From NCBI GenBank assembly GCA_029260115.1, contig JAJDDW010000041.1, positions 1-64,000 of the forward strand: DNA of 64,000 nt, in the 5' to 3' direction. This DNA is from Phycisphaerae bacterium. Its GTDB lineage: Bacteria; Planctomycetota; Phycisphaerae; UBA1845. Positions 43,042-52,572 of the stretch are shown here, in pieces. The position numbers and the translations under genes were made by a program. Below the pieces are notes generated by a model. It did not search any database. It was given only the letters and a program-made list of their open reading frames with translations, and was not told the origin of the DNA. Every line of letters starts with the position of its first letter. The stretch's first letter is position 1.

Positions 43042-44114
43042 GTTGAGCGGTGCGCTCTCATCTTACGCAAAAATAGCAGGTCAGCTGTACCGTTTAGTTC
43101 CATTTGCATGACATTGGTCGCACATCTACCAGCCGAGTTGCTCAGGCGGTCTTGGCTAATGAAAACACGGTCTAAGCTCAATCGCTGCGAGGTATTCGTA
43201 TTCAGCCCGTTCATGGTTGTCACAGCATTTTGATAGCCCGCCTCTCTAACGGCGCGAACTACTGTGTCGTTGAAGTCGCCGTTGGGATAAGCTATCGAAA
43301 CCACGTCGCCGCGAATGATGCGTTCCAGGTCAGCTTTGGACTTGCACACTTCTTGCTCAAGGTCTTTATCAGACAACTGTGTTAAAATGGGGTGTGTACA
43401 GGTATGCGAAGCCACCTCGTGACCATCTTCAGCTAGATCACGAAGCTGATTGGCTGTCATCAGCGTGTCCATACCCTTATCGCGATAACCAACTTTACTC
43501 GCCCGCGCAGCAATAGCGTCCATCAGTGTGTTACGCATGTCCGGCGAAATCGTCTTGACTTGTTGCACCAAATCGCGCCCTGGCCGAACGTTAGTAGAAA
43601 TTTTTTGTGCAGCTAACCAACGCACCAGCGTATCATTTTGGCCAAGGAGCCAATCCCGAGGGCGCATGTGTTGGTCGGCTAAATAATCCGTCGTCCGAGC
43701 AAGCTGGTCGTACCAAAGCTGCCGGGATGAGCCAATCAGCGAAGTCACGACAAAAAACGTGGCCTTGGCATCATAAGCATCTAGCACACGATAGGCATAC
43801 TCATAATTATCCCAATACCCATCATCAAACGTAATCGCAAGCAACGGCCCATGACTCCCCCCGCTGTGCAGCATAGTCATGGCATCGCGTAGCGTGAGGC
43901 ATTTATAATGCTTAGCACACAGGGCCACTTGCGCCTCAAAGGCTTCAGGAGTCACGACTAAATCACGAAAAGGAGAAGCTTCGCGCTGCACATCAGGTAA
44001 CACGCGGTGATAACAGAGCACGACTAAGGAATCGCGCCGCGCATGGCGCACCAGCGCGGACATGCCCGTTGCATTCATCACCGACGCGATCGTACTACGA
44101 ATAAATCTTGACAT
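43038..44114 (-). CDS. Polysaccharide deacetylase (NodB/CE4 family)
   Basis: 358 residues from the ATG at 44114, which begins 12 bases after the preceding gene; an in-frame start at 44189 would overlap that gene heavily. The NodB domain has TFDDGY (catalytic and metal-binding Asp pair) and SHTCTHP (metal-binding histidines), followed by IAYPNGDFND. Such enzymes remove N- or O-acetyl groups from polysaccharide intermediates; in exosortase-linked clusters they are often encoded among glycosyltransferases, as here. No signal peptide is evident, so it may act on lipid-linked intermediates on the cytoplasmic side. Confidence 0.9.
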   Translation of the reverse strand: MSRFIRSTIASVMNATGMSALVRHARRDSLVVLCYHRVLPDVQREASPFRDLVVTPEAFEAQVALCAKHYKCLTLRDAMTMLHSGGSHGPLLAITFDDGYWDNYEYAYRVLDAYDAKATFFVVTSLIGSSRQLWYDQLARTTDYLADQHMRPRDWLLGQNDTLVRWLAAQKISTNVRPGRDLVQQVKTISPDMRNTLMDAIAARASKVGYRDKGMDTLMTANQLRDLAEDGHEVASHTCTHPILTQLSDKDLEQEVCKSKADLERIIRGDVVSIAYPNGDFNDTVVRAVREAGYQNAVTTMNGLNTNTSQRLSLDRVFISQDRLSNSAGRCATNVMQMELNGTADLLFLRKMRAHRST

Positions 44115-44125
44115 CGAATAGTCTG

Positions 44126-45121
44126 TTACTTGTATTCTATTAAAGGTTGTGGTTTTCGCCCAAACAACCCGCGCAACCAAAAGGAACATGCCCCCACCGT
44201 CATAGGCAACTTCGCAAAATAATGATGGGCAGAATACACCAGACTACCACTGATGGAACCCACACGATCATGCATCCGCCAAGCGTTACGGAATATAGCC
44301 GCGAAAATCATTACAGACCAGAGAGCCAAAGGCCAGGGAGACATCAGCACACCGGACATCGCAATAGCGACGAGAAAAATCATGACATGCGCAGGATTTC
44401 GCCATCGGATGCGGCGCCAGTGCATGCCGGGATGCCTCGCCCCAACTTCCGCGTAGGCATGACCAGAACGTGTGGTACGCCGCCAATACTGACCAAACCG
44501 CATCATATTCATATCATGGCGAGTCATTGGCTGATCCACGGATAATATGATTTTCCCCTGCTCACTTCTAATTCGATAGCACAAATCAGGTTCTTCGCCG
44601 GCGATGAGCGACTCTTCGAATCCATTGGCGATGACCAATGACTCGCGCCGAAACATCGCATCACCCGCACAGGTATTAGCCGGGCCTGGGGCGGTGTACC
44701 AATCATGGTGGGCTATAAAATTATAGATACTTGCCTGCGGCGAAATTTCTGAACGTCTTCCAAAAACGCACGCCACTTGAGAATCTTCCATCGCCTGCAT
44801 AGCCAGGCGCAGCCAACCGGGTGCCAAAATGGTATCCCCGTCCAAAAAATGCACGAAGTCATGAGTCGCTACGGCGAAACCGGCATTACGGGCCGCCGCT
44901 GCGGAAGGCCTCTGCGGATTGATCGCTACAACTTTCGCTCCCAGCCGTTCTGCTTGCTCACAACTATCGTCCGTCGAAGCGGTATCCACATAAATCAACT
45001 CGACCTTATCCTGGGGATAATCTGCCGCATTGATCGACGCCAAGCATCGAACCAAACGATCCCCCTCGTTTCGGCCTATAGCGACAATGGATATAGCAGG
45101 TAATTTAGGTGGCTTCGACAC
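44126..45121 (-). CDS. Family 2 glycosyltransferase with C-terminal helices
   Basis: 331 residues. N-terminal ISIVAIGRNEGDRLVRCLAS and VDTASTDDSCE, then the donor-site FLDGDTILAPGW, define a GT-A enzyme; two hydrophobic helices (about 245-285) follow. It is 3 bases from the upstream GT2 gene. The specific linkage cannot be predicted. Confidence 0.9.
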   Translation of the reverse strand: MSKPPKLPAISIVAIGRNEGDRLVRCLASINAADYPQDKVELIYVDTASTDDSCEQAERLGAKVVAINPQRPSAAAARNAGFAVATHDFVHFLDGDTILAPGWLRLAMQAMEDSQVACVFGRRSEISPQASIYNFIAHHDWYTAPGPANTCAGDAMFRRESLVIANGFEESLIAGEEPDLCYRIRSEQGKIILSVDQPMTRHDMNMMRFGQYWRRTTRSGHAYAEVGARHPGMHWRRIRWRNPAHVMIFLVAIAMSGVLMSPWPLALWSVMIFAAIFRNAWRMHDRVGSISGSLVYSAHHYFAKLPMTVGACSFWLRGLFGRKPQPLIEYK

Positions 45122-45124
45122 GGT

Positions 45125-46165
45125 TCAATTGTCGTCAACAAGGTAAGGATTAATGAGCAAAGGCATTTTCGCCCATTTCTGGCTACCGCCAAGCAGCCTG
45201 ATTAGCATGCGGCCAATGACACGGGGCAGGCGCCGTAGCGTGCGCAAATTCATGATGATAAGCAACTTCAGCTCCATGACATATACCGGCGCTCGTCGCG
45301 TGCCTAACAAATTCATTTTTAGCAATAGCCCTGCCGCTAAAGCGATGTGCAACAATTCGACCAGTATCATATAGACTCGGCCTCGATGCTTCAAAAAGTA
45401 CCGCGTTCGGCTATTACGCTCTACTGTCATGTACTTAATTCGTGCTTCAGGCTTAGGGTTTGCTTGTGGCTCACTCTGTCGATCCAGATGCTGAATCACC
45501 GCACAAGGTGTATACCAAACTTCAAACCCGGCTTTTTTGATTCGGCGACACCAATCCACTTCGTCATACGTCAGGAAAAAATAGGGATCAAGCCCGCCTA
45601 CTTTTTCTAACGTCTTACGACGGACCATGAGCACCGCCCCACAGGCCCAGTCGACCTGCCGCTCGGAATCACCATCCCAGTCAGTCATGTTAAACTGGCC
45701 AAAGAACGGACTGTCCTGATACTGCAGCGATAACCCGGTATAACTTAAAAAATACGTCAACAGCGTAGGATACCTGCGGGCTGAAATTTGCCGAGAGCCA
45801 TCGCCGTTAATTAGCTTACAACTCACCACACCCGCTTGTGGCTTGGTATCCAAAAATGTTATCATTTTCGCGATCGAATCAGGCTCGACGACAGTATCTG
45901 GATTCAGCAACAACACGTATCTGCCAGTTGTCAACGGCAGCGCGCGATTGTTACCCTCCGCGAAACCAAGGTTAGCCTTGTTCTCTATAACCTGGATCGA
46001 AGGATACGTACTACGCACCCAGGGCAGCGAACCATCGGTGCTGCCATTATCGCTAAGCAGCACTTCAGCATCGATCCCTTCAAGCGAGGACAATAGCGCC
46101 GGCAGACACCCGCGCAACACCCCGTCGTTGTTGTAATTTACTATGACGACAGATATGTCTATCAA
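45125..46165 (-). CDS. Family 2 glycosyltransferase, WbbL (rhamnosyltransferase) type
   Basis: 346 residues. VVIVNYNNDGVLRGCLPALL, SDNGSTDGSLPW, ANLGFAEGNNRALP and LLNPDTVVEPDSI are the pattern of WbbL-like enzymes that transfer rhamnose from dTDP-rhamnose. A hydrophobic stretch (about 265-285) gives a C-terminal membrane association. The RmlC-like and RmlD-like genes directly upstream support a rhamnose-type donor, although the first two enzymes of that pathway are not in the window. Confidence 0.9.
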   Translation of the reverse strand: MIDISVVIVNYNNDGVLRGCLPALLSSLEGIDAEVLLSDNGSTDGSLPWVRSTYPSIQVIENKANLGFAEGNNRALPLTTGRYVLLLNPDTVVEPDSIAKMITFLDTKPQAGVVSCKLINGDGSRQISARRYPTLLTYFLSYTGLSLQYQDSPFFGQFNMTDWDGDSERQVDWACGAVLMVRRKTLEKVGGLDPYFFLTYDEVDWCRRIKKAGFEVWYTPCAVIQHLDRQSEPQANPKPEARIKYMTVERNSRTRYFLKHRGRVYMILVELLHIALAAGLLLKMNLLGTRRAPVYVMELKLLIIMNLRTLRRLPRVIGRMLIRLLGGSQKWAKMPLLINPYLVDDN

Positions 46166-46210
46166 GTGAACGCCAACCTACTGACACCTATAACATCTAC
46201 CGCTGCCGCT

Positions 46211-46678
46211 TTACTTGGCAAAAATTTGCCATGGATTTGATCCAATCAGATCATCAAACTGAGTCGGTGGGACGCGGGTCTCGTCGGGCTTCTCTGCGTT
46301 GTACTCATGGCTTGCGGTACTACACAACATGGTTTCAGGCGCAAGCGACATCCACCCGTGGTACACACCCGGAGGGACGACGACCAAACTTGGCGTCTTA
46401 GCCGAGCCGGTAAGAATATCGAACTGACGATACGTGGGACTATCTTCACGATCGTCAACCAAAACGAACTTCGCTGCGCCACTGACGATACAAAACCAAT
46501 CATGCAGCTCATGATGTTTGTGGTACGCCCGGGTCACATACGGAATACGATCCCCCACCATGTAAACTTGACCAAACTTGGTCACAAACTCATCCGACCC
46601 GTGAAGCACTTCGTACAAATAGCCTCGGTCGTCCTCATGAACCTGTAAAAAAATCTGCTGCACATCATGAATATTCAT
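46211..46678 (-). CDS. RmlC-like cupin sugar epimerase
   Basis: 155 residues from the ATG at 46678 (MNIHDVQQ); an in-frame GTG five codons earlier sits right on top of a GAAAGG and is less likely. The cupin fold of dTDP-4-dehydrorhamnose 3,5-epimerases is suggested by VHEDDRGYLYEV, the YHKHHELHDWFCIVSG metal/active-site strand and VPPGVYHGWMSL. It is shorter than typical RmlC (about 180 residues) and could instead be a WxcM/FdtA-like 3,4-ketoisomerase. The neighbouring RmlD-like reductase argues for deoxysugar synthesis. Confidence 0.8.
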   Translation of the reverse strand: MNIHDVQQIFLQVHEDDRGYLYEVLHGSDEFVTKFGQVYMVGDRIPYVTRAYHKHHELHDWFCIVSGAAKFVLVDDREDSPTYRQFDILTGSAKTPSLVVVPPGVYHGWMSLAPETMLCSTASHEYNAEKPDETRVPPTQFDDLIGSNPWQIFAK

Positions 46679-46733
46679 AAGATCGTCGCACACCTTTCTT
46701 TTCTATAAAACGTAGCGGACTTCGATAGTCGTT

Positions 46734-47600
46734 TTAATTTTTCATCACGCCTTTTTCAACTAAATACGCCTGCAAACCCTCGCGCCAATGTCGTGGCGCT
46801 GGCACGTCAAAACCAGCCAACCGCTGACTGTCCAGCCGCGAATAACTCGGCCTGCTCGCCTTAGAAGGGAACACATCAGACCCGACTGGCTCAATGTCAT
46901 AGTCAATGCCCGCGAGTTTCAATGTCTCTCTCGCAAACTCATACCATGTGCATCCTTCCGCATTGGAAACATGCACAGTCCCAGTCGCATTTGCCTTAAT
47001 CAGAGACAATACCGTTGCTACCAAATCATTCGTATAAGTCGGCGACATGTATTGATCGTTGACAACCTTCAATGGCTGACCCGACTGAGCACGTTGCATG
47101 ATCATTTCCGGAAAGGTCCACCCTTTCTTACTGGTAGCCACTCCGAACAAACTGCTTGCACGAATCACCAAATGATCCGTCGCAGCTATCGCGACTAGCT
47201 GCTCACCAGCCACCTTGCTCGCACCATATACGCTCAAAGGCCCAACTTGATCCTGCTCAAGATAAGGCGTGTCGCGTGACGTCTCTTGACCAAATACATA
47301 ATCCGAGCTGAAAAAGACAACTTTTCGACCATGCTTCGCCGCAGACTGCGCCACGTAAAAAGCGCCAAGCGCGTTTACTTGAAACGCCTTATGCGCATCA
47401 TCTTCGCAGCCATTGACATCGTGAAACGCGGCGAGATTTACAATAACCTCTGCATCGGTTTTCGCCACGCACGCCTCGACCGAAGCTGGGTCCGCGATCT
47501 CAATCTGGTCGCGGGTCAACAACACCAATTGATCGGCATCGACGAGCTTACTAAATTCCTGACCAACTTGACCGGCTGATCCAATCACTGCGAGTTTCAT
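46734..47600 (-). CDS. RmlD-like dTDP-4-dehydrorhamnose reductase
   Basis: 288 residues from the ATG at 47600, which has GGGAG at five-base spacing. NAD(P)-binding GSAGQVG, the short NLAAFHDVNGCEDD segment, SSDYVFG and the catalytic Tyr-Lys pair (YGASKVAGE) match RmlD. It would reduce dTDP-4-keto-L-rhamnose to dTDP-L-rhamnose, donor for the WbbL-type transferase. It belongs with the RmlC-like cupin; RmlA and RmlB are not encoded here and must lie elsewhere if the pathway is complete. Confidence 0.9.
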   Translation of the reverse strand: MKLAVIGSAGQVGQEFSKLVDADQLVLLTRDQIEIADPASVEACVAKTDAEVIVNLAAFHDVNGCEDDAHKAFQVNALGAFYVAQSAAKHGRKVVFFSSDYVFGQETSRDTPYLEQDQVGPLSVYGASKVAGEQLVAIAATDHLVIRASSLFGVATSKKGWTFPEMIMQRAQSGQPLKVVNDQYMSPTYTNDLVATVLSLIKANATGTVHVSNAEGCTWYEFARETLKLAGIDYDIEPVGSDVFPSKASRPSYSRLDSQRLAGFDVPAPRHWREGLQAYLVEKGVMKN

Positions 47601-47636
47601 GTTCTCTCCCAACCTTGTAATAATTTACGACTAGTG

Positions 47637-47685
47637 GGCAGGTACCCCATTCTACGCGTACTCCCGAATAGTGAGGGACAGGCGC
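47637..47685 (+). repeat. Dispersed repeat with CCCCATTCT and GTACTCCCGA blocks, copy 2
   Basis: Contains GGTACCCCATTCT, GTACTCCCGA, GTGAGGGACAGGCGC in the same order as the inverse copy at 22287-22333. It fills most of the 95-base gap between the epimerase and RmlD genes, both minus strand. It may be a mobile relic or a transcript-processing element. Confidence 0.6.
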
Positions 47686-47695
47686 TACGAAATCT

Positions 47696-48718
47696 CTAAA
47701 ATACGCTACCACCCATGTCTTGAATGCGTTTTTCCATATCGGTGAGCAATTCGAGCCAACGAATGTTGTAGTAAATGGGGTTTTCAATATCCACGCCCTC
47801 TTCAAGATTATCCCACATACCGTCCACCGCCGCACTAATTCCGTGCTCAGCCTTAAATCCTAGCGTATTGTGAAGCTTGCTGCCGTCTACAAAATAACTG
47901 CGTGAAATCCCCACAGGCTGAATGTCTAAATCAAGCCGGATACCCTTATGCCCTTCCAGGGTGCGCCGCACTTCGTGGGCCATCTTGATGACCTGGAAAT
48001 TATCTGAGAGCACATTAAAAATCTGCCCATGAACCTTATCCGTCGGCGCTTCCATAGCCAGCATATACGCCGTCGCAGCATCGTCGATGTGAAGCATAGG
48101 CCGCCACATCCGACCGCCCGCATGAAGGGTCAATCGGCGCTTAGCGTAAGCATCACGCGTAAAAGCATTGATAACCAGATCATATCTCATACGCGGCGAC
48201 TGCCCATAAATCGTTCCCTTACGCAGCGAAACCGGACAGAACTTTTCATCGGCCAACTTAAACAGACCAAGCTCCGCCTGATACTTTGACCACGAATATG
48301 GCGCTTTGGGATCAACCGGAAATTTTTCCGTACGCTTTTCTTCGTCCGGCTCAAGCGTGTAATAGATCGAGCAGGACGATGCAAAAACGAATCGTTTCAC
48401 ACCACACTCCTTGGCCAATGTTGCCATACGTATCGTGGCATCCAGGTTCATGGCTTTGTTTGCCGCAGGATTAAACTCCGCAGTCGGATCGTTAGACAAA
48501 CCAGCGAGATGAATAATTGCATCGATATCCGTCAGCGTCTCTTTGCCGATAGTACACACATCGCCAACGACCATCTCGATGCGATCCTTGTACGCGTCAA
48601 GCCCCTCTCGGCCAAAGACCAGCTTATCCACCACCCGCACGTGATGACCCGCGTCGAGCAGCAACGGAACCAGTCGACTGCCAATATATCCGGCCCCGCC
48701 GGTAACCAAAACGTTCAT
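47696..48718 (-). CDS. NAD-dependent sugar epimerase/dehydratase
   Basis: 340 residues from the ATG at 48718, preceded by AAAGGA six bases before; an in-frame GTG further upstream includes that site. Extended SDR: NVLVTGGAGYIGS at the N-terminus, HLAGLSNDP, SSCSIYY, and the catalytic YSWSK. This is the UDP-glucose 4-epimerase/nucleotide-sugar dehydratase superfamily. The C-terminal substrate domain is typical of the class, but the exact sugar cannot be assigned. It is probably the first gene of the minus-strand polysaccharide series (start 48718, next gene upstream divergent). Confidence 0.92.
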   Translation of the reverse strand: MNVLVTGGAGYIGSRLVPLLLDAGHHVRVVDKLVFGREGLDAYKDRIEMVVGDVCTIGKETLTDIDAIIHLAGLSNDPTAEFNPAANKAMNLDATIRMATLAKECGVKRFVFASSCSIYYTLEPDEEKRTEKFPVDPKAPYSWSKYQAELGLFKLADEKFCPVSLRKGTIYGQSPRMRYDLVINAFTRDAYAKRRLTLHAGGRMWRPMLHIDDAATAYMLAMEAPTDKVHGQIFNVLSDNFQVIKMAHEVRRTLEGHKGIRLDLDIQPVGISRSYFVDGSKLHNTLGFKAEHGISAAVDGMWDNLEEGVDIENPIYYNIRWLELLTDMEKRIQDMGGSVF

Positions 48719-49036
48719 CAATGTTCCTTTCACTCAAAAGCAGGCTAGTGCTTTGTCACTAATCATTAAACGAGCGGCACAGGCAAGTGTCAGCTAGCCC
48801 GTATCTATTGTGCTGCCCGGTGGATAATACGACCCGATATCACGACTATACAAATATCGGCTGACCAGATCAGCCACGTTGACGGAAACCATTGGCCATA
48901 ACGACCCTGCCGCTCCGACGGCGATGCTAACGAAATTTATCCTTATAACAATCCCTATAAAATCGTCGATAGAAACAGTAATAATCGGCAATCTGACGTT
49001 TGCCTTGATTCCAGTACCATGACCACTGAGTGACGT
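48719..49036. other. Divergent intergenic region
   Basis: Should hold the promoters of the minus-strand polysaccharide operon and the plus-strand FkbM-type gene. I can see a 6-bp stem GGCTGA (48859-48864)/TCAGCC (48870-48875) with a 5-base loop but no convincing promoter boxes. A 65-codon minus-strand frame (48794-48991) exists but has no supporting features. Confidence 0.35.
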
Positions 49037-49978
49037 ATGAACTTAGCTGCTAAAGCCATTAAAAAACTTCTTCGTACCCAACCAATTGGTCGAGCCATCT
49101 CGAAGACACTCCATCTGGTTGGTGCCGATCAGATCAGCCGGGCTTCATCCATCTACTCAGGCTTCGCCCCGAAGAATGTGCCCCTGTGCATTCCCCTGTC
49201 CAACGGAACCCACAAAACTGTCTGCATGGCCAGCGCCTTGGGCAGCGACTACGTGGTCAAAAGCATTTGGAAGCACGGCTGGCTCGGTCACGAGGCACCG
49301 CTGCCCTTGGTCTATGCGCGTCTGGCTGAGCGTGCTAAAGTGATACTCGGCGTAGGCGCTAACTCCGGCTTGTACGAAATCATTGCGGCTGCGGTCTCTC
49401 ACGACTCCACCATGTACGCCTTCGAGCCGTTCCCCCCCGCGATTCATTGGCTCAACCATAACATCAGACTCAATCATTTTGAAAATCGCGTACAAGTTAT
49501 CGAGCAGGCCGTCTCCGACGAAGTCGGTACCGCTAAGTTATTCATTCCAGAAAAGCGTTTCGGCGACACACTTGAAACCTCCGCATCTCTGAACGAAACC
49601 TTCCGCGAAAAACATAGCGAAGTCGTCGAAGTCCCCGTCATTACGCTGGACCTTTTCGTCGAGAAGCATGCCATTAAGCGTGTGGACATCCTCCGGGCAG
49701 ATGTCGAATCAGCCGAGGATTCCGTACTTCGCGGCGCTGAGAAAATTTTAGCTATCATGAAACCTTGGGTTCTAATTGAAGTTCTCGATTCCGCTAAGCT
49801 CGACGACCTTGAACGCATGCGCCGCAAACACAATTATCGCGTCTTTTGGCTGACCGAAACCGGATTGGTTGAGCAGAAAACGGTGTGCTACAGTCCAAAG
49901 TCGCCTAATCAACTTCTTTGCCCCGCAGATAAATACGACTTACTCAAACAACTTCTTCCTGAATTAACCATCACGTAA
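49037..49978 (+). CDS. FkbM-family methyltransferase
   Basis: 313 residues. SAM-binding VILGVGANSGLYEIIAA, then YAFEPFPPAIHWLNHNI, and the C-terminal metal-free motif RADVESAEDSVLRGA are typical FkbM features (the family usually reads D-V-E-G-x-E). FkbM enzymes O-methylate sugars or lipids in polysaccharide clusters. The gene is alone on the plus strand between two minus-strand operons, so it may have its own promoter. Confidence 0.9.
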   Translation: MNLAAKAIKKLLRTQPIGRAISKTLHLVGADQISRASSIYSGFAPKNVPLCIPLSNGTHKTVCMASALGSDYVVKSIWKHGWLGHEAPLPLVYARLAERAKVILGVGANSGLYEIIAAAVSHDSTMYAFEPFPPAIHWLNHNIRLNHFENRVQVIEQAVSDEVGTAKLFIPEKRFGDTLETSASLNETFREKHSEVVEVPVITLDLFVEKHAIKRVDILRADVESAEDSVLRGAEKILAIMKPWVLIEVLDSAKLDDLERMRRKHNYRVFWLTETGLVEQKTVCYSPKSPNQLLCPADKYDLLKQLLPELTIT

Positions 49979-50018
49979 CGAGTCTTTCCCACCCGAGAGC
50001 GAAATCCAAGACGAAGGG

Positions 50019-50050
50019 TGGCATGGGTAAGCCTCAGCTTGCCCGTGTCA
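50019..50050. terminator. Hairpin between convergent genes
   Basis: Imperfect inverted repeat TGGCATGGGTAAGC / GCTTGCCCGTGTCA with a 4-base loop (CTCA), between the 3' ends of the FkbM gene (plus) and the ligase gene (minus). Its stem suits both transcripts; no T-tract is visible. It resembles repetitive extragenic palindromes. Confidence 0.5.
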
Positions 50051-50096
50051 TTCAATGCGCTACACAGTCGCCTAAATAGTTTACCAAGTCTCACCA

Positions 50097-51464
50097 TCAA
50101 AGACTTGCTCGCATTCCAGCCGGACGGCGTAACCGCTGCTGTGATGCCCGTACTGGCTGAGTCGCCCGCGATTGATGCTGTAAATTAACTAATTGAGTAA
50201 TAGCCCCCCCCAGTAAAAACAATAGCACTGAACTGACGAAAGCATTAAACATAAAGCTAGCCAATTGCATGGACGTCGAAACAATAATCGCTCCCAACAC
50301 CGGATCACGATCGACTTGCAATTTCATTTTGGAAGCCATCACCAGCGGATAACTCCACCAAGCTAAGAATGATAGTAAACCTGCAAAGCCAAACGCTGAC
50401 AGATAGATAATCCACAACCCATCAACCGCGACAACATCTTTGCCATTTTCATCCTGTACGCGACTGCGACCAAAGCCGCCAAACCCCCAAATTGGCTTCT
50501 GACGCGCAAGCTCCAACTGCACACCCTCCGCACGAAGCCGATAGTCAAAAGATACCGCCCGCAAAGGCGCGACCATGGCTATCGTCGAGGTAATCACCTC
50601 ACCGTCCGTGCGATCCGTATACCTACCACCAATCCAGATGATGGAAAATAAAACTGGAAACAACACCGTGCGCCGCCAGCCATGTCTAAACCACGCCCAA
50701 AGCATGGCCATGCCTAATAAAAACATGCCCCACGGACCTAGCGACATCGAGAGCAACAGCCCCAACACCACAGCCGCCACGATCATAAAAGGCGGCAAAC
50801 CACATAACGGCTTCATCAACTTGCCACGATATAGCGCGACCGCAAGAATCGCTGTCCAAGCAAAAAATGTGCCAAGCGCCAGCGGCGCTTGAAAACATAC
50901 CAAAGGCCTATACGCCCCCCATCGAGGTGTAGTAGCAAAGCCGTGTTGAAAAAATCCATACACAGTCAAGTGCACATTCGGACTCATCCGCCATTCCCAC
51001 AGCGCCGGTATCGCATACAACGCCGCACCACACGCCACGATATAGCACGCATGGTGAAAGTCAGGCCTACTACGCAACAGCAACCGCCCCAGGAAATATG
51101 GCACACCGAACATCAGCACCTTCAATAGCCATTGTGCCATGGCGTCATGAAGCCCCAGGTCGTTGATCAACGACGTCATCACGATCGATGCAGAGAAAAT
51201 AACGAAGAGCCAATCGCACATACAAAATCGTAGTCCACCCCGTGTCGCCTTCGTACCAAATATCGCAACCCCCAGCGCAGCCCCCACACTGGTCACGAAA
51301 ACCTTATCGATATCCGGTAAACCCTCGATACGCACTTCGGCCATGGGTAGCAACAACCAACCAGCCAATATGACCACGGTACATGCAGTCACAGCCCGCA
51401 TTTGCGTAAACAGAAACAGGCTGAGCGGAATCCAACCGAACAAAGCTATAGATACTACGTCCAT
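50097..51464 (-). CDS. O-antigen ligase/polymerase-like membrane protein
   Basis: 455 residues from the ATG at 51464 (MDVVSIALFGWIP); a TTG 21 bases upstream is in frame but less likely. About ten to twelve hydrophobic helices, and a large extracytoplasmic loop in the C-terminal half (YRLRAEGVQLELARQKPIWGFGGFGRSRV) with the ELARQKPIWGFGGFGR pattern of the Wzy_C/WaaL family. Either polymerisation of repeat units or ligation to an acceptor is possible. It overlaps the end of the GT4 gene upstream by no bases (7-base gap). Confidence 0.85.
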   Translation of the reverse strand: MDVVSIALFGWIPLSLFLFTQMRAVTACTVVILAGWLLLPMAEVRIEGLPDIDKVFVTSVGAALGVAIFGTKATRGGLRFCMCDWLFVIFSASIVMTSLINDLGLHDAMAQWLLKVLMFGVPYFLGRLLLRSRPDFHHACYIVACGAALYAIPALWEWRMSPNVHLTVYGFFQHGFATTPRWGAYRPLVCFQAPLALGTFFAWTAILAVALYRGKLMKPLCGLPPFMIVAAVVLGLLLSMSLGPWGMFLLGMAMLWAWFRHGWRRTVLFPVLFSIIWIGGRYTDRTDGEVITSTIAMVAPLRAVSFDYRLRAEGVQLELARQKPIWGFGGFGRSRVQDENGKDVVAVDGLWIIYLSAFGFAGLLSFLAWWSYPLVMASKMKLQVDRDPVLGAIIVSTSMQLASFMFNAFVSSVLLFLLGGAITQLVNLQHQSRATQPVRASQQRLRRPAGMRASL

Positions 51465-51471
51465 AAATACA

Positions 51472-52572
51472 TCAAGCCTGACCAACCATACTTTTACGAG
51501 AGGCTGCCACTGTCAGCGCCTCTTCAAAACGATCAACTGCATCTACCCAGGTATAGCTCGTCGCACGTTGGAGTGCCGCGTCTGACATATTGCGCCACTC
51601 AACCTCAGGCATGCCACATACTCGCTCAATAGCCCGCGCCATATCCGCAGGATCATCATGTTCCACCAACATGCCACAACCATCGGTCAACAACTCCGGC
51701 GCAGCCCCAACAGGCGTTCCTATCACTGGTGTGCGACATGCCATCGCTTCTAAAATGGGCAGACCAAATCCTTCTCGTAGGCTGCCAAAAAGCCACCCAT
51801 CACATGCTGCATATATGTCTCTAATCTTCTCTTGGGAAGGTCGATGAAAAAACTCCCCGCCCTCCGGCAATGACAATTCTTTCGTCGGCTTCATCACACC
51901 AAAGCAAAGCACACGCAAATCACCCAGCTTTTTCGCAGCTATGCGACACGCCTCAATTGTATTGGCACAACCTTTCCAAGCTGTCGTAGAGAACATAAAG
52001 CCGACGGTAGGCCGATCCTGCTTACCACGCACGTCAGCCCGAAACATCTCAGGGTCAACCGCATTCGCCACAACAGAAACATCATCGTCGCCAAACTCGT
52101 CCCTAGCTACGTCCGCCAACCATTGCGCCACGACAATCTTATGCATAGGCTGTCGCCACGTCGCTCGTACGCGATCCCCAGGCTGCGATTCATGGACCTC
52201 ATAATGCTGAAGAAAATACGCCTTCGCCCCTTTCGATGCGGACAGCGCCCCCACCCATTCCGCAGTTTCCCACCATGTAGCTACCACAACATCCGCATCG
52301 GGCACATCGTCGTCCGTGATTGGTCGAAATGTATCTACGACGCGATGATCAACGCCCATGTCATCAAAATGCGAAGGCTGACATCGGCCAGAATTGGGCC
52401 AGCCACGACCGTGCAACAGGCTACTCACTCGGCGTCGAAGGCTTGGCACTTTCTTGGGCGTAGAAATAACATAAACCTCGTGACCTCGGCGACGCAGCGC
52501 CTCAGCGTGAATCGCAGCTACCCGCGTTCCTCCGCCATAGCTAAGCCAAGGCAAAACAAAAGTTACCTTCAC
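51472..52572 (-). CDS. Family 4 glycosyltransferase
   Basis: 366 residues, GT-B fold: KVTFVLPWLSYGGGTRVAAI at the N-terminus (acceptor domain with Gly-rich loop), TVGFMFSTTAWKG, CFGVMKPTKEL and the donor-site pattern GSLREGFGLPILEAMACRTP. Its ATG overlaps the stop of the flippase gene (ATGA), so the flippase, this transferase and the ligase form one operon. Confidence 0.93.
   Translation of the reverse strand: MKVTFVLPWLSYGGGTRVAAIHAEALRRRGHEVYVISTPKKVPSLRRRVSSLLHGRGWPNSGRCQPSHFDDMGVDHRVVDTFRPITDDDVPDADVVVATWWETAEWVGALSASKGAKAYFLQHYEVHESQPGDRVRATWRQPMHKIVVAQWLADVARDEFGDDDVSVVANAVDPEMFRADVRGKQDRPTVGFMFSTTAWKGCANTIEACRIAAKKLGDLRVLCFGVMKPTKELSLPEGGEFFHRPSQEKIRDIYAACDGWLFGSLREGFGLPILEAMACRTPVIGTPVGAAPELLTDGCGMLVEHDDPADMARAIERVCGMPEVEWRNMSDAALQRATSYTWVDAVDRFEEALTVAASRKSMVGQA

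Noticed and set aside
48794-48991. 65-codon minus-strand ORF in the divergent intergenic region
   Set aside because: No ribosome site, no recognisable motif, and position where promoters are expected; it cannot be supported as a gene.
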